A DNA stretch of 64,000 bases from Caldilineaceae bacterium SB0661_bin_32 (lineage in GTDB: Bacteria > Chloroflexota > Anaerolineae > Caldilineales > Caldilineaceae), in contig VXMH01000024.1 of NCBI GenBank assembly GCA_009841235.1, positions 1-64,000 of the forward strand, written 5' to 3'. A program made the translations under genes and the position numbers. Positions 48,706-58,966 of the stretch are shown here, piece by piece. Position 1 is the first letter of the stretch; each line of letters opens with the position of its first letter. The notes under the pieces are model-generated. The model was given only the letters and a program-made list of their open reading frames with translations, had not been told where the DNA came from and made no database searches.

Positions 48706-49533
48706 ATGCTGACAACCGAACAGAAACGCCAATTTGATAACCAGGGCTTTCTCAATGTTCCCGGTCTCTTCTCCAACGAAGAGGTCCGGACCTTCCGCGG
48801 CCACTTCATGGACTTGAGAGCGGCCGGCGCCTACCCCGGCGACTCCGCCGGCGTCGACAACGACAGCAACGATCCCCTTAAGAAATATCCCCGCATGATC
48901 CACATGCACCGCTGGGATCAGCTCAGTTGGAACTGGATGCTGGACAGCCGCCTGCGCGCCTGCATGACCGGCATGCTCGGCCGCGAGCCCTTCGCCGTGC
49001 AGACCATGCTCTACTTCAAGCCCCCCGGCGCACGCGGCCAGGCCCTGCACCAGGACCAGCACTACCTGCGCGTCCAGCCCGGCACCTGCATCGCCGCCTG
49101 GCTCGCTCTCGACGACTGCGACGAAGAAAACGGCTGCCTCCGCATGGTCCCCGACAGCCACGCCTGGCCCCTCCTCTGTACCGCCGAAGCCGACACCACC
49201 CAGAGCTTCACCGACGTCACCGTCGACCTGCCCGAAGACGTGGACGCCCAGCCGGTCATTATGAAGGCCGGCGACGTCGTCTTCTTCAATGGCCAGGTCG
49301 TGCACGGCAGCTTCCCCAACACCAGCGACGACCGCTTCCGCCGCGCCCTGATCGGCCATTACATCGCAGGGGAAGCCCGCCAGGTCGCCAGGTACTACCA
49401 CCCCATCTTCCGCATGGACGGGACTGAGGTCGATCTGGGCATCAGCGAGGGCGGAGACCTGTGCGGGCGCTGGGTCGATGTTGACGGCAAGCCCGAAATA
49501 GAAATGCAGCCAAGCGAACAGCTGGCGTGGTGA
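48706..49533 (+). CDS. Phytanoyl-CoA dioxygenase (PhyH) family protein
   Basis: LTTEQKRQFDNQGFLNVPGLFSNEEV, ALHQDQHYLRVQPGTCIAAWLALDDCDEENGCLRMVPDSH, VVFFNGQVVHGSFPNTSDDRFRRALIGHYI (Fe(II) HxD...H). Confidence 0.93.
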   Translation: MLTTEQKRQFDNQGFLNVPGLFSNEEVRTFRGHFMDLRAAGAYPGDSAGVDNDSNDPLKKYPRMIHMHRWDQLSWNWMLDSRLRACMTGMLGREPFAVQTMLYFKPPGARGQALHQDQHYLRVQPGTCIAAWLALDDCDEENGCLRMVPDSHAWPLLCTAEADTTQSFTDVTVDLPEDVDAQPVIMKAGDVVFFNGQVVHGSFPNTSDDRFRRALIGHYIAGEARQVARYYHPIFRMDGTEVDLGISEGGDLCGRWVDVDGKPEIEMQPSEQLAW

Positions 49534-49642
49534 ACGCGTCCGATTTGTCTAATCCGGGACTGGACAACTGAAGAATTGATGCTTGGCCGTCTCTCAAAAT
49601 GCAGGGCGTAATCCCCCCATCCCCCAGTTAGCATGCGTCAAA

Positions 49643-51019
49643 ATGAAGAGACCGAACATTCTGCTGATAATGAGCGATGAGCACGCCCCCGCCGTTACCG
49701 GCTGCTACGGCCATCCGCTTGCGCAGACGCCCAACCTCGACCGCCTGGCCGCGGAAGGAACACTCTTCGAAAACGCCTACTGCAACAACCCCATCTGCGT
49801 CCCCTCCCGCATCTCCTTCCTCACCGGCAAATACGCCTCCGACGTAAATGTCTTCGACAACGGCTCCCCCCTGGCCTCCGAAATTCCAACATTCGCTCAC
49901 TACCTGCAGGCCTCCGGCTACGAGACGACCCTTTGTGGGCGCATGCACATGATCGGCCCCGACCGCCTGCACGGTTTCGGACAGCGATTGTTCGACGACA
50001 TGAACGATTGGGTCCGACTCGGAAAGGGTCCCGTGCGCACCCCTGATGCACGTCGCAACAGCAACTCCCACGTCACCGAATGCGGACCCGGGCCGCCCCG
50101 CTGGCTCGATTACGACCGCACCGTCACCGACCTCAGCGAACGCTTCCTGCGCGACAAAGCCGGTAACCCGTCCGACAGGCCCTGGTGCCTCGTCTCCAGC
50201 TTCATGTACCCGCACTTCCCGCTCTACGCACCGCAGGAATACCTCGACCTCTACCCGGCCAACCGCATCGCCCTGCCCGATCTGGGTGATGAGTCGTTCG
50301 AAAGCCAGCACCCTGCCATCCGCCAGCTGCGCTACTTCTTCCACAACGACCAACCCCTGCCCGAGGAGCTCACCCGCGCCGCCCTCGCCAGTTACTTCGC
50401 ACTGGTTACACTGACCGACGAGCACATCGGACGCCTCATAACCATCGTCGATGACTCTCCGCTCCTCGAAAACACTGTCATCATCTATCTCAGCGACCAC
50501 GGCGAGATGGCCGGTCAGCACGGGATCTGGCAGAAACAGTGCTTCTATGAATCGTCGGTCCGCGTCCCGCTCATTGTCAAAGGGCCCCGCCTGGAGGCGG
50601 GCGCGCGCGTAAACGCCAACGTCAGCCTGGTCGACATTATGCCCACGCTGCTGGACCTGGCCGGGACGCCCATACCGGGAGGTCTGCGGGGCCGCAGCCT
50701 CCTCCCCGCGCTGCGCGGAGCCGCGCTCCCGGATGATCTCGTAGTCGCCGAATACCACGCCCAGGGAATGCTCAGCGCAGGCTACATGGCAAAAAAAGGA
50801 AATTTGAAGTACAATTACTATGTCGACCTTCCCCCGCAGCTGTTCGACCTGGCCGCCGACCCCAATGAATTCGTCAATCTGGCAGGCCATTCTGGCTGGG
50901 CCGGCCCCCAGTCAGACCTGCATAGCGAACTGCTTGCCAAGCTGGATCCCGAGGAAGTAGACGGCCGGGCCAAGCGCAACCAGTTGCTTGAAGGAATGGC
51001 AAGGTCCTATGCCGGCTGA
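49643..51019 (+). CDS. Sulfatase (arylsulfatase family)
   Basis: RPNILLIMSDEHAPAVTGCYGHPLAQTPNLDRLAAEGTLFENAYCNNPICVPSRISFLTGKY (CxPSR formylglycine motif); YLSDHGEMAGQHGIWQK. Confidence 0.96.
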   Translation: MKRPNILLIMSDEHAPAVTGCYGHPLAQTPNLDRLAAEGTLFENAYCNNPICVPSRISFLTGKYASDVNVFDNGSPLASEIPTFAHYLQASGYETTLCGRMHMIGPDRLHGFGQRLFDDMNDWVRLGKGPVRTPDARRNSNSHVTECGPGPPRWLDYDRTVTDLSERFLRDKAGNPSDRPWCLVSSFMYPHFPLYAPQEYLDLYPANRIALPDLGDESFESQHPAIRQLRYFFHNDQPLPEELTRAALASYFALVTLTDEHIGRLITIVDDSPLLENTVIIYLSDHGEMAGQHGIWQKQCFYESSVRVPLIVKGPRLEAGARVNANVSLVDIMPTLLDLAGTPIPGGLRGRSLLPALRGAALPDDLVVAEYHAQGMLSAGYMAKKGNLKYNYYVDLPPQLFDLAADPNEFVNLAGHSGWAGPQSDLHSELLAKLDPEEVDGRAKRNQLLEGMARSYAG

Positions 51020-51174
51020 GTCAGCCTCAGGCTGACTTGCTCAAAGGAGGTGGAATACCGAGAATTGTTGGGCCCCGCAGGGCTGTTTTCCCGTGACACT
51101 TTGGTCAAGTTGATTCGTGATCCTTCGTTCATAGTTGGAACGCTGACCACCCGCACACGAAAGGAGAACAAACC

Positions 51175-52719
51175 ATGTCTGACCGCACTCTTAGTCGACG
51201 ACGCTTCCTGCAGGGAATGGGTGTCGCGGCCACCGGCGCCGTAATCGCCGCTTGCGCGCCGCCCGTCCAGCAAGCGGCCGGCGATATGGCCGAGACTGCT
51301 GAAACGCCCGAAATCTGGGTATTTGTCGTGACCGGTTGTACCGCCGGCGGCAATGAGGAAAAGACCAAGGCCGTCCAGGACCTCATCCTTGAAGAGTCCG
51401 GCGTCCTGGTCCAGAACTATCTCTCCGCCCACGGAGCCGCCTCAACAGAAAAACTGAACCTGTTGATCGCCTCCGGCACGCAGCCCCTCGACCTCTTTGA
51501 GGGATCGTGGCCCGACTTCAAGGGCATCATCACACCTATGGACGATCTCCTGGATGCCTTTGGCCAGAACGTCCTCGCCCTCAACAACGACTTCGCCTGG
51601 GCGCGTATGAAGGATGCGGAAGGCGTTACCTGGGGCTACCCGCGACTTGGGCTCATGGCCCACACCCACTTCTGCTTTTTCCGCTCCGATTGGCTCGACG
51701 AAGCCGGCCTTGAGACGCCCGATACCTGGGACGGCATGGAAGCCACCATCGAAGAATTCAGGGCACTGCACGACGAATCCGTTACGACCACCATGGGTCG
51801 CCGCCATCTGATGTACAACACAATGGGCGCCTTCACCGAAAACGGCTATTCCAACTGGGTCGATCCCGCCGATAACATGCTCAAGCCGGTCGAGACCAAT
51901 CCTGGTTACATCGACTGGCTTACCAAGATGCACGAATGGTGGGATAAGGGTTGGTTCCAGCTCGAGTCCTTCGCCAATCCAGACTTCCGTGCCATGCTCA
52001 AGACCCTCACCATCGGCACCTGGCTCGGCTGGTACTCCCGCATCACAATCTGGTGGGAACAGATTAGGTTGGATTCAGGCTACACCGACATCGATTACAC
52101 ATTCCCCGAAACCATGACCGGGCCCATGGGGCTGGCCAAGACCAACAATGTCGGCGGCAACGCCGCATATATGATCCCCCGTAAGTCGCAACATCCCGAT
52201 GCCGTAATTCGCTTCGCCGACTGGGCCTACGCAGGCCTCCCCGATGAACCCCGCAACCTGGTCATCACCCAGGCCGGCATCGAAGGCGTCGACTGGGAAT
52301 GGCACGACAAGGAAGCGGGTCTCTACCGCGCCCTCGTCCCCGCCACCGCCCCCTGCGAGGCCAGATATCCCAGCGAATACTACCAGGTCAAGGGCATGGG
52401 CACCGAACCCCACGTTGTCAGGGTTTTGGAGGACGGCACCGTCCATCGCCAGAGTGCCCATGTCGTCAAATACAACGACCAGTTCCAATTCGGTAAGATG
52501 CCTGTCGACTTTGACGTTCCCTACGACCTGACCGCGATTCGCGACCAGTACCCGGGTCTGTCAGACTTCGAGCGCCTCATTGACGAAGAATCGGTCAAAT
52601 TCATTACCGGTGCACGTCCCCTCGCCGAATGGGGCAACTTCCTCGACTCGCTTCAGAGCGCCGGCCTGGACAAATGGAGCGAGTTGCACACCGAACAGTA
52701 CCGCCAGTACCATCCCTGA
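51175..52719 (+). CDS. Extracellular solute-binding protein, Tat-type lipoprotein (paralog 1)
   Basis: TLSRRRFLQGMGVAATGAVIAACAPP (RR motif plus AAC lipobox); TEKLNLLIASGTQPLDLF; adjacent paralog and permeases. Confidence 0.92.
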   Translation: MSDRTLSRRRFLQGMGVAATGAVIAACAPPVQQAAGDMAETAETPEIWVFVVTGCTAGGNEEKTKAVQDLILEESGVLVQNYLSAHGAASTEKLNLLIASGTQPLDLFEGSWPDFKGIITPMDDLLDAFGQNVLALNNDFAWARMKDAEGVTWGYPRLGLMAHTHFCFFRSDWLDEAGLETPDTWDGMEATIEEFRALHDESVTTTMGRRHLMYNTMGAFTENGYSNWVDPADNMLKPVETNPGYIDWLTKMHEWWDKGWFQLESFANPDFRAMLKTLTIGTWLGWYSRITIWWEQIRLDSGYTDIDYTFPETMTGPMGLAKTNNVGGNAAYMIPRKSQHPDAVIRFADWAYAGLPDEPRNLVITQAGIEGVDWEWHDKEAGLYRALVPATAPCEARYPSEYYQVKGMGTEPHVVRVLEDGTVHRQSAHVVKYNDQFQFGKMPVDFDVPYDLTAIRDQYPGLSDFERLIDEESVKFITGARPLAEWGNFLDSLQSAGLDKWSELHTEQYRQYHP

Positions 52720-52734
52720 CTGTGGCGGCACGCC

Positions 52735-52765
52735 GGTCGGGGCGAACTTTCAATCCGCCCCGACC
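52735..52765 (+). promoter_or_regulatory. Perfect 10-bp hairpin between the two solute-binding protein genes
   Basis: GGTCGGGGCG-aactttcaatc-CGCCCCGACC; not followed by a T-run. Confidence 0.65.
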
Positions 52766-52822
52766 GTTCTATATATCTGTAGTTCCATTTATCACTATTC
52801 TCAGCTAATGAAAGGAATTCAC

Positions 52823-54382
52823 ATGACAACTCAGTCTAAGCCTACGCGCCGCCAGTTCCTGCAAGGTGTCGGCATGGTAGCTACAGGCGCCGTTATCGCT
52901 GCCTGCGCGCCGCCGGTCGCAGCACCGGCCGGCGACGGTGGCGCCATGGAAACCCCCGAAATCTGGTTCGGAACGACGAATCCCTGCCCCGGCGGCGGCA
53001 ACCCGGAACGCACCGACGCCGTCCGCCAGCTCATCCTCGAAGAGACAGGGGTCCTGGTCAACACCAACATCCTGCCGCCAGGCGCCGCCGCCACCGAAAA
53101 GCTCAATCTCCTGCTCGCTTCCGGCACGCAGCCCCTCGACCTCTTCGTCGGCAACTGGCCCGACTTCAAGGGCATCACCCTCCCCATGGACGACCTGCTT
53201 GAAGTCCACGGCGCCGACATCCTCGCCGGTCACTCCGACCTCGACTGGCGCATGATGAAGGACTTCGAAGGCACCACCTGGGGCTATCCCCGGCTCGGAC
53301 TCATGGGGCATACACACTTCCCCTACTTCCGCACCGACTGGCTCGCCGAAGCCGGCCTCGAAATACCCGATACCTGGGATGGCATGGAACACGCCTACGA
53401 AGCGATGAAGGAAAACCACGACGAAGCAGTCATCGTCGCCATGGGCCGCCGCCACCTCATGTACAATACCCTCGGCGCCTTCACTGAACACGGCTTCTCC
53501 CGCTGGATCGACCCCGCCGACAATATGCTCAAGCCCCCGGAACTGCAGCCCGGCTACCAGGACTGGCTCGCCAAGATGAACGAATGGTGGGACAATGGCT
53601 GGCTCCAGCGAGAGTCATTCGCCAATCCCGACTACCGCGCCATGCTCAAGACCCTGACAATCGGCGTCTGGCTCGGCTGGTACTCCCGTATGACCATCTG
53701 GTGGGACCAGATCCGCCGCGACGCAGGCTACGAAGAGGAAGATTACGACTTCGCACTCAAGATTACAGGACCCGCCGGCGTCGCCAAGACCAACAACGCC
53801 GGCTCCAACAGCGCCTACATGATCCCCCGCAAGTCCAACTATCCCGAGGCGGTCATCAAGTATGCCAACTGGATCTACGAGGACGGTCCCGATGACGTAA
53901 CCAACTACCTCATCGCTTCTTGGGGTGTGCCCGGCGAAGACTGGGAATGGGTCGACAAAGAGGGCAAGGTCGCCCGCCTCCACTCCGCTGGCAGCACCGT
54001 CTGCGAAGAAAAGTACTCCCGCGACTTCCAGATTACCCTCGGACTCGGGCCGGAAACATGGGCCACCGCCGTCAAGCTTCAGCAGGACGACGGCTCAATC
54101 GAGTGGAACCGCCACTGGCAGCACATCAACACCTATTGGAACCAGTACGAAGGCGGACGCATGCCCGTCGACTTCGACGTGCCCTACGACCGCACTGCCA
54201 TTCGCGATGCCTTCCCCGGCGAACCCGACTTCGAACGCTTCGTCGAAGAGGAAAGCATCAAGTTCATCACCGGCGCTCGCCCAATTGTAGAATGGGGCAA
54301 CTTCGTCGATGAGATGAACAACGCCGGTCTCGAGCAGTGGAGCGAGCTTTACACCCAACAGTACCGGCTCTATCACCCCTAA
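52823..54382 (+). CDS. Extracellular solute-binding protein, Tat-type lipoprotein (paralog 2)
   Basis: TRRQFLQGVGMVATGAVIAACAPPV; near-collinear with the 51175-52719 protein (e.g. MGRRHLMYNT.GAFTE.G, NPD.RAMLKTLTIG.WLGWYSR.TIWW.QIR). Confidence 0.93.
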   Translation: MTTQSKPTRRQFLQGVGMVATGAVIAACAPPVAAPAGDGGAMETPEIWFGTTNPCPGGGNPERTDAVRQLILEETGVLVNTNILPPGAAATEKLNLLLASGTQPLDLFVGNWPDFKGITLPMDDLLEVHGADILAGHSDLDWRMMKDFEGTTWGYPRLGLMGHTHFPYFRTDWLAEAGLEIPDTWDGMEHAYEAMKENHDEAVIVAMGRRHLMYNTLGAFTEHGFSRWIDPADNMLKPPELQPGYQDWLAKMNEWWDNGWLQRESFANPDYRAMLKTLTIGVWLGWYSRMTIWWDQIRRDAGYEEEDYDFALKITGPAGVAKTNNAGSNSAYMIPRKSNYPEAVIKYANWIYEDGPDDVTNYLIASWGVPGEDWEWVDKEGKVARLHSAGSTVCEEKYSRDFQITLGLGPETWATAVKLQQDDGSIEWNRHWQHINTYWNQYEGGRMPVDFDVPYDRTAIRDAFPGEPDFERFVEEESIKFITGARPIVEWGNFVDEMNNAGLEQWSELYTQQYRLYHP

Positions 54383-54396
54383 TTGAACTGTACCAT

Positions 54397-54427
54397 GAGG
54401 GAAGGAGGGCGTGCCCCTCCTTCCCTC
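54397..54427 (+). promoter_or_regulatory. Perfect 13-bp hairpin between the solute-binding protein and permease genes
   Basis: GAGGGAAGGAGGG-CGTGC-CCCTCCTTCCCTC, 15 nt after the SBP stop and upstream of the permease SD. Confidence 0.8.
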
Positions 54428-54457
54428 AGCCCTCCCTCGGCGACAGGAGGTGGACGA

Positions 54458-55450
54458 ATGCAACAACCCCTTGGCGAACAGATCAGAGTACGACTTGAGG
54501 AGGATGCCCCTGTCTTTGCGGAGAAGAAGGGCTTCCGCGAAGCGTGGCGCCAGATCAAGCGTGACCGATTTCTCTACGCCCTTGCCGCCCTTCCCCTCCT
54601 TTATTTCGTTATCTTTCGCTACCTCCCCATGGTCGGCCTGATCATCGCCTTTCAGAACTACGATCCCTTCCTCGGCATCGGCGCCATGTTCAGCCTGGAA
54701 AACTTTGTGGGGTTCAAACACTTCACCAACTTTTTCGACTCCATCTTCTTCTGGAACGTCGTTCGCAATACCGTTCTCATCAGCTTCTACAAACTGTTAT
54801 TCGGTTTTCCACTTCCTATCATCCTCGCTCTCCTGATCAACGAGGTGCGAATTACTGTATTTCAGCGCACCGTCCAGACCATTTCTTACCTGCCGCACTT
54901 CTTCTCCATGGTAGTAGCCGCCGGCATCGTCCGCGCCATGCTTACTCCGCAAGGCGGCCTACTCAATCAGGCTATCGTCGCATTCGGCGGTGAAGCCCAG
55001 GCCTTTCTTACCGATCCCAACCTCTTCCGTTCCATTCTGGTCACCATGGACATATGGCAGCAGGCCGGCTGGAACAGTATTATCTTTTTGGCTGCCATGG
55101 CCACCATCAACCCGGAAATGTACGAAGCCGCCGCCATGGACGGCGCCAACCGCTTCCAGCGCATGTGGTACGTCACCCTGCCCAGCATCTCCTTCGCAAT
55201 CGTCATCATCCTCATCTTCCGTATCGGCGGTATGCTGGACGCAGGTTTCGAGCAGATTCTGCTCCTTTATTCACCCTCCGTCTACTCGGTCTCGGACATC
55301 ATCGACACCTACGTCTATCGCGCCGGCCTGATCGGCCGGCAGTACTCCTTCGGCGCGGCAGTTGGCCTCTTCAAGTCCGTATTGGCGCTGGTCCTCATGT
55401 ATATGGCAAACAAAGTTGCCCAGTACCTGGGGCAGGAAGGCCTCTGGTAG
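54458..55450 (+). CDS. ABC transporter permease (LplB/CUT1-type)
   Basis: ALAALPLLYFVIFRYLPMVGLIIAFQNYDPFLGI, EAAAMDGANRFQRMWYVTLPSI (EAA loop); SD ACAGGAGG. Confidence 0.95.
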   Translation: MQQPLGEQIRVRLEEDAPVFAEKKGFREAWRQIKRDRFLYALAALPLLYFVIFRYLPMVGLIIAFQNYDPFLGIGAMFSLENFVGFKHFTNFFDSIFFWNVVRNTVLISFYKLLFGFPLPIILALLINEVRITVFQRTVQTISYLPHFFSMVVAAGIVRAMLTPQGGLLNQAIVAFGGEAQAFLTDPNLFRSILVTMDIWQQAGWNSIIFLAAMATINPEMYEAAAMDGANRFQRMWYVTLPSISFAIVIILIFRIGGMLDAGFEQILLLYSPSVYSVSDIIDTYVYRAGLIGRQYSFGAAVGLFKSVLALVLMYMANKVAQYLGQEGLW

Positions 55451-55459
55451 GAGAACACC

Positions 55460-56350
55460 ATGAAACTATCCCGGGGCGAAAAGCTGTTCGACTGGATCAA
55501 TATCTTTGTTCTCGCCATCCTTACGCTGTTCTTTCTGATCCCTTTCCTCTCTGTGGTCTCCACTTCGCTCGTCAGCGGCAGAGAGTACGCCTTGCGCGGG
55601 CTGTTTATCCTCTACCCGTACCGGCCCGTACTCAGCTCCTATGACATGCTCTTGGGCCAGGGTTCAATTGTAGTCAACGCTTATATGGTCACCGTCGCTC
55701 GCGTTGTCGTCGGTACAGGCCTCGGCCTTGCATTCACCTTCCCACTCGCCTACGTACTCTCCAAGCGCAGGCTATACGGCCGCGTTCCCATCACGATGTT
55801 TATCTTTTTCACCATGCTCTTTCACGGCGGCCTCATTCCCAACTTTGTCCTGGTGGAAAAAGTTCGTCTGTTGGACAGTTTCTGGTCGATGATTTGGCCG
55901 GTCCTGATCAACCCCTGGTGGCTCCTGATCATGCGTAACTTCATGTTGGCCATCCCCGAAGAACTGGAGGAGGCCGCTATCATGGATGGCGCTAGCCCTC
56001 TGGTGGTTCTCTTGCGGGTCTACCTCCCCCTTTCCATGCCGGTAATCGCAACGATCGGTCTCTGGTATGCAGTCTTTCATTGGAACCAGTGGTTCGACGC
56101 GGCAATCTACATAAACGATCCCAAAAAGCTGCCCCTCCAACTGATCCTGCGCGGCATTCTCGAATACGGCACCGGCCAGTACAGCGACTACTCCGGCCTC
56201 GCCGAAATGACCGAGCTCACCGACCCGCCTCCGGCCGAGTCGCTCAAGGCCGCTATGATCGTCATCACCACCCTGCCGATCCTCATGATATACCCCTTCA
56301 TCCAGCGCTACTTCGTCAGGGGCATCATGCTCGGCTCCATTAAAGGCTGA
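55460..56350 (+). CDS. ABC transporter permease (LplC/YtcP-type)
   Basis: LFDWINIFVLAILTLFFLIPFLSVVSTSLVSG, IPEELEEAAIMDGASPLVVLLRVYLPLSMPVIAT. Confidence 0.95.
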   Translation: MKLSRGEKLFDWINIFVLAILTLFFLIPFLSVVSTSLVSGREYALRGLFILYPYRPVLSSYDMLLGQGSIVVNAYMVTVARVVVGTGLGLAFTFPLAYVLSKRRLYGRVPITMFIFFTMLFHGGLIPNFVLVEKVRLLDSFWSMIWPVLINPWWLLIMRNFMLAIPEELEEAAIMDGASPLVVLLRVYLPLSMPVIATIGLWYAVFHWNQWFDAAIYINDPKKLPLQLILRGILEYGTGQYSDYSGLAEMTELTDPPPAESLKAAMIVITTLPILMIYPFIQRYFVRGIMLGSIKG

Positions 56351-56357
56351 TACCACA

Positions 56358-57266
56358 ATGGACAACTCCTTTCACGGCGCATGGCCCGCGCTAATTACTC
56401 CAGCCACCGCCGACGGCGGCGTCAATCTGACCGCCCTCCGCGAGCTCATCGACTACATGCTCGCCAAGAAGGTCGATGGCCTCTATATCCTGGGCGGCAC
56501 CGGCGAAGGCCTGCTGATCTCTGCCGCGGACCGCCGCAGCGTTGTCGAAACCGCCATCGCACAGGTCGGCGGCCGCATCCCCGTTATCGTCCACGTCGGC
56601 AGCATCAGCACCGTCGAAGCCGCCGCGCTCGCCTGCCATGCACAGGAGCAGGGCGCCGACGGCGTCAGCTCGGTACTGCCCGTCTACTTGGGCGGCCTCG
56701 AAGCGACCTACCGCCACTACGGCGCCATCGCCGCCGCCGCGCCCGGACTGCCCTTCTTCCCCTACCTCTTCGGCGGTCAGATCGACGCCACCTCCCTCAT
56801 GAAGGAGCTTATCTGCCGCATTCCCAACGTTGGCGGCGCCAAATACACCGGCCCCAACATGTACGAGATCGCGCAGATAATCGACCTGGGCGACGACCTG
56901 CCCGCCGGCCGCGGCTGGACAATCTTCTCCGGCATGGATGAACAGTGCCTCTTCGCCGCCATGATGAACGCGCCCGGTAACATCGGCTCCACCCTCAACG
57001 TCATGCCAGGCCCCTACAGCAAGATGCGCGCCTGCTGCGACGCCGGCGACTTAGCCCAAGCCCTTTCCCTCCAAAAACAGGCCAACCGCCTCACCGCCGT
57101 GATGATCGACCACGGTGTAGGCGCCGCCCTGCGCGTCTCCATGAAGGCCCTCGGCATCGACTGCGGGCCCCTCCGCCTCCCCCAGGAGCAGATTTCCCCC
57201 CAAAAGGAGGAAACGTTGCTCGCCGAACTGGAAGAGGCTGGCCTCGCCGCCCTCGCCGCCATGTAG
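56358..57266 (+). CDS. Dihydrodipicolinate synthase / N-acetylneuraminate lyase family protein
   Basis: [101 protein letters not shown]. Confidence 0.92.
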   Translation: MDNSFHGAWPALITPATADGGVNLTALRELIDYMLAKKVDGLYILGGTGEGLLISAADRRSVVETAIAQVGGRIPVIVHVGSISTVEAAALACHAQEQGADGVSSVLPVYLGGLEATYRHYGAIAAAAPGLPFFPYLFGGQIDATSLMKELICRIPNVGGAKYTGPNMYEIAQIIDLGDDLPAGRGWTIFSGMDEQCLFAAMMNAPGNIGSTLNVMPGPYSKMRACCDAGDLAQALSLQKQANRLTAVMIDHGVGAALRVSMKALGIDCGPLRLPQEQISPQKEETLLAELEEAGLAALAAM

Positions 57267-57421
57267 GCCGCCGCGCAATTCCACCTCCCTTCACGGGGCA
57301 TCCCGAACACGCCCGGTTTTGGCCGATCCAACCGCATAGCGTAGCATGGACTCAGCCATCCGGCACGGGGCACACGCTCCTGCAACCGCGCTGTCCGACT
57401 TCGTCAATACGAGGATCCCGC

Positions 57422-58933
57422 ATGTCTTTTTACGCCAAACTGGAAGCCGCCGCACGCCGCAACGACACACTCCTCTGCGTCGGCCTCGACCCGACCCCGG
57501 AGGCCTGCCCGGTTCGCTTTCAACAGGCTGTGAAGACCTCTATTTCCGAGACTGAAAGCGAAGCCGTCAGAAAATGCCAGGCCCTGCTGGCATGGAATCG
57601 CGCCGTCATCGACTCCACGTCCGACCTCGTCTGTTGCTACAAACCCAACATCGCCTTCTACGAGGCCCTGGGCCAGCCCGGCATGGCCCTGCTGCGCGCC
57701 ACCATCGCCGCCGTCCCGACGGACATCCCCGTGCTTCTCGACGCCAAGCGCGGCGACATCGGCTCCACCGCCGCCGCCTACGCCCGCGCCTGCTTCGAAG
57801 AGCTCGGCGTCGACGCCGTCACCCTGAGTCCATACCTGGGCGAAGACAGCATCTCCCCTTTCGCCGCCTACCCGGACAAAGGGCTCTTCGTGCTCTGTCA
57901 CACCTCCAATCCCTCCGCTGGCGCCTTCCAAAGGCTGACCGCTGGCAACGGCCGGAACCATGACGGGAACGACCTTCTCTTCCTGCGCGTAGCCACTGAA
58001 GCCGTCAGCTGGTCGCCCGCCGTAGGCCTGGTCGTCGGCGCAACCTATCCCCAAGCCCTCGCCGACGTCCGCGCCGTCGCGCCCGACGCCTGGCTGCTGG
58101 CCCCCGGAATCGGCGCCCAGGGAGGCGACCTCGAAGCGGCGCTCAAAGCCGGTCTGCGCGCCGACGGACTCGGCGTCCTCGTCGCCGCCACCCGCAGCGT
58201 CACCCAGGCAGACGACCCGCGCCAGGCCGCCCTGCGCCTCCGCGAAGACTTAAATGCCGCCCGCGCACAGTGCCTTGCCCCATCGAAAATAGAGGCGGCC
58301 TCCTCTGCCCCGCAACCATCGCCTGTTCAAGCGTCCCACAGGGACCTCGTAACCGGCCTCGCCGAGCTCGGCGCCCTCCAGTTCGGCGACTTCACCCTCG
58401 CCAGCGGCAAGCGCTCCTCCATGTACGTCGACCTGCGCCTCCTCGTCAGCCAGCCCGACCTGATGCAGGCCGCCGCCGCCGCTTACGCACAAGAACTGGC
58501 CGCGCTGCAATGCGATCGCATCGCCGGCGTCCCCTACGCCGCCCTGCCGATCGGCATGGCCGTCGCCCTGGCCAGCGGCGTCCCCCTCATCTACAATCGC
58601 AAAGAGAGCAAGAGTCACGGCCTCGGCAAGGATATCGAGGGCCTGTGGCAGCCGGGCGAGCGCGTCGTCATCATCGAAGACGTGATCACCACCGGCGGCA
58701 GCATCGTCAGTTCAGTTGAACTGTTCCGCGTCGCCGGCCTGGTCGTCGAGGATGCAATCGTGTTGCTGGACAGGCAGCAAGGGGGCGTGGAAAACCTCCG
58801 CAAAGCCGGGATACGCGTTCACAGCGTCCTGGCGCTGGGAGATGTCCTGGATCTGCTTTCCGAGACGGGCCATATCCCCGCAGAGATTCGCCAGTCGCTG
58901 GGTCTATCCGTCTCTGCCGGGGAAAACCGGTAG
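57422..58933 (+). CDS. pyrFE: Bifunctional orotidine-5'-phosphate decarboxylase / orotate phosphoribosyltransferase
   Basis: N-part [38 protein letters not shown]-part [46 protein letters not shown] (PRPP motif). Confidence 0.95.
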   Translation: MSFYAKLEAAARRNDTLLCVGLDPTPEACPVRFQQAVKTSISETESEAVRKCQALLAWNRAVIDSTSDLVCCYKPNIAFYEALGQPGMALLRATIAAVPTDIPVLLDAKRGDIGSTAAAYARACFEELGVDAVTLSPYLGEDSISPFAAYPDKGLFVLCHTSNPSAGAFQRLTAGNGRNHDGNDLLFLRVATEAVSWSPAVGLVVGATYPQALADVRAVAPDAWLLAPGIGAQGGDLEAALKAGLRADGLGVLVAATRSVTQADDPRQAALRLREDLNAARAQCLAPSKIEAASSAPQPSPVQASHRDLVTGLAELGALQFGDFTLASGKRSSMYVDLRLLVSQPDLMQAAAAAYAQELAALQCDRIAGVPYAALPIGMAVALASGVPLIYNRKESKSHGLGKDIEGLWQPGERVVIIEDVITTGGSIVSSVELFRVAGLVVEDAIVLLDRQQGGVENLRKAGIRVHSVLALGDVLDLLSETGHIPAEIRQSLGLSVSAGENR

Positions 58934-58966
58934 CCGGGCGGCCTGTTCTGTGGAGAGATATCCGAA

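Noticed and set aside
49628-50890. 420-aa minus-strand ORF
   Set aside because: Antisense to the sulfatase gene, whose catalytic motifs are clear.
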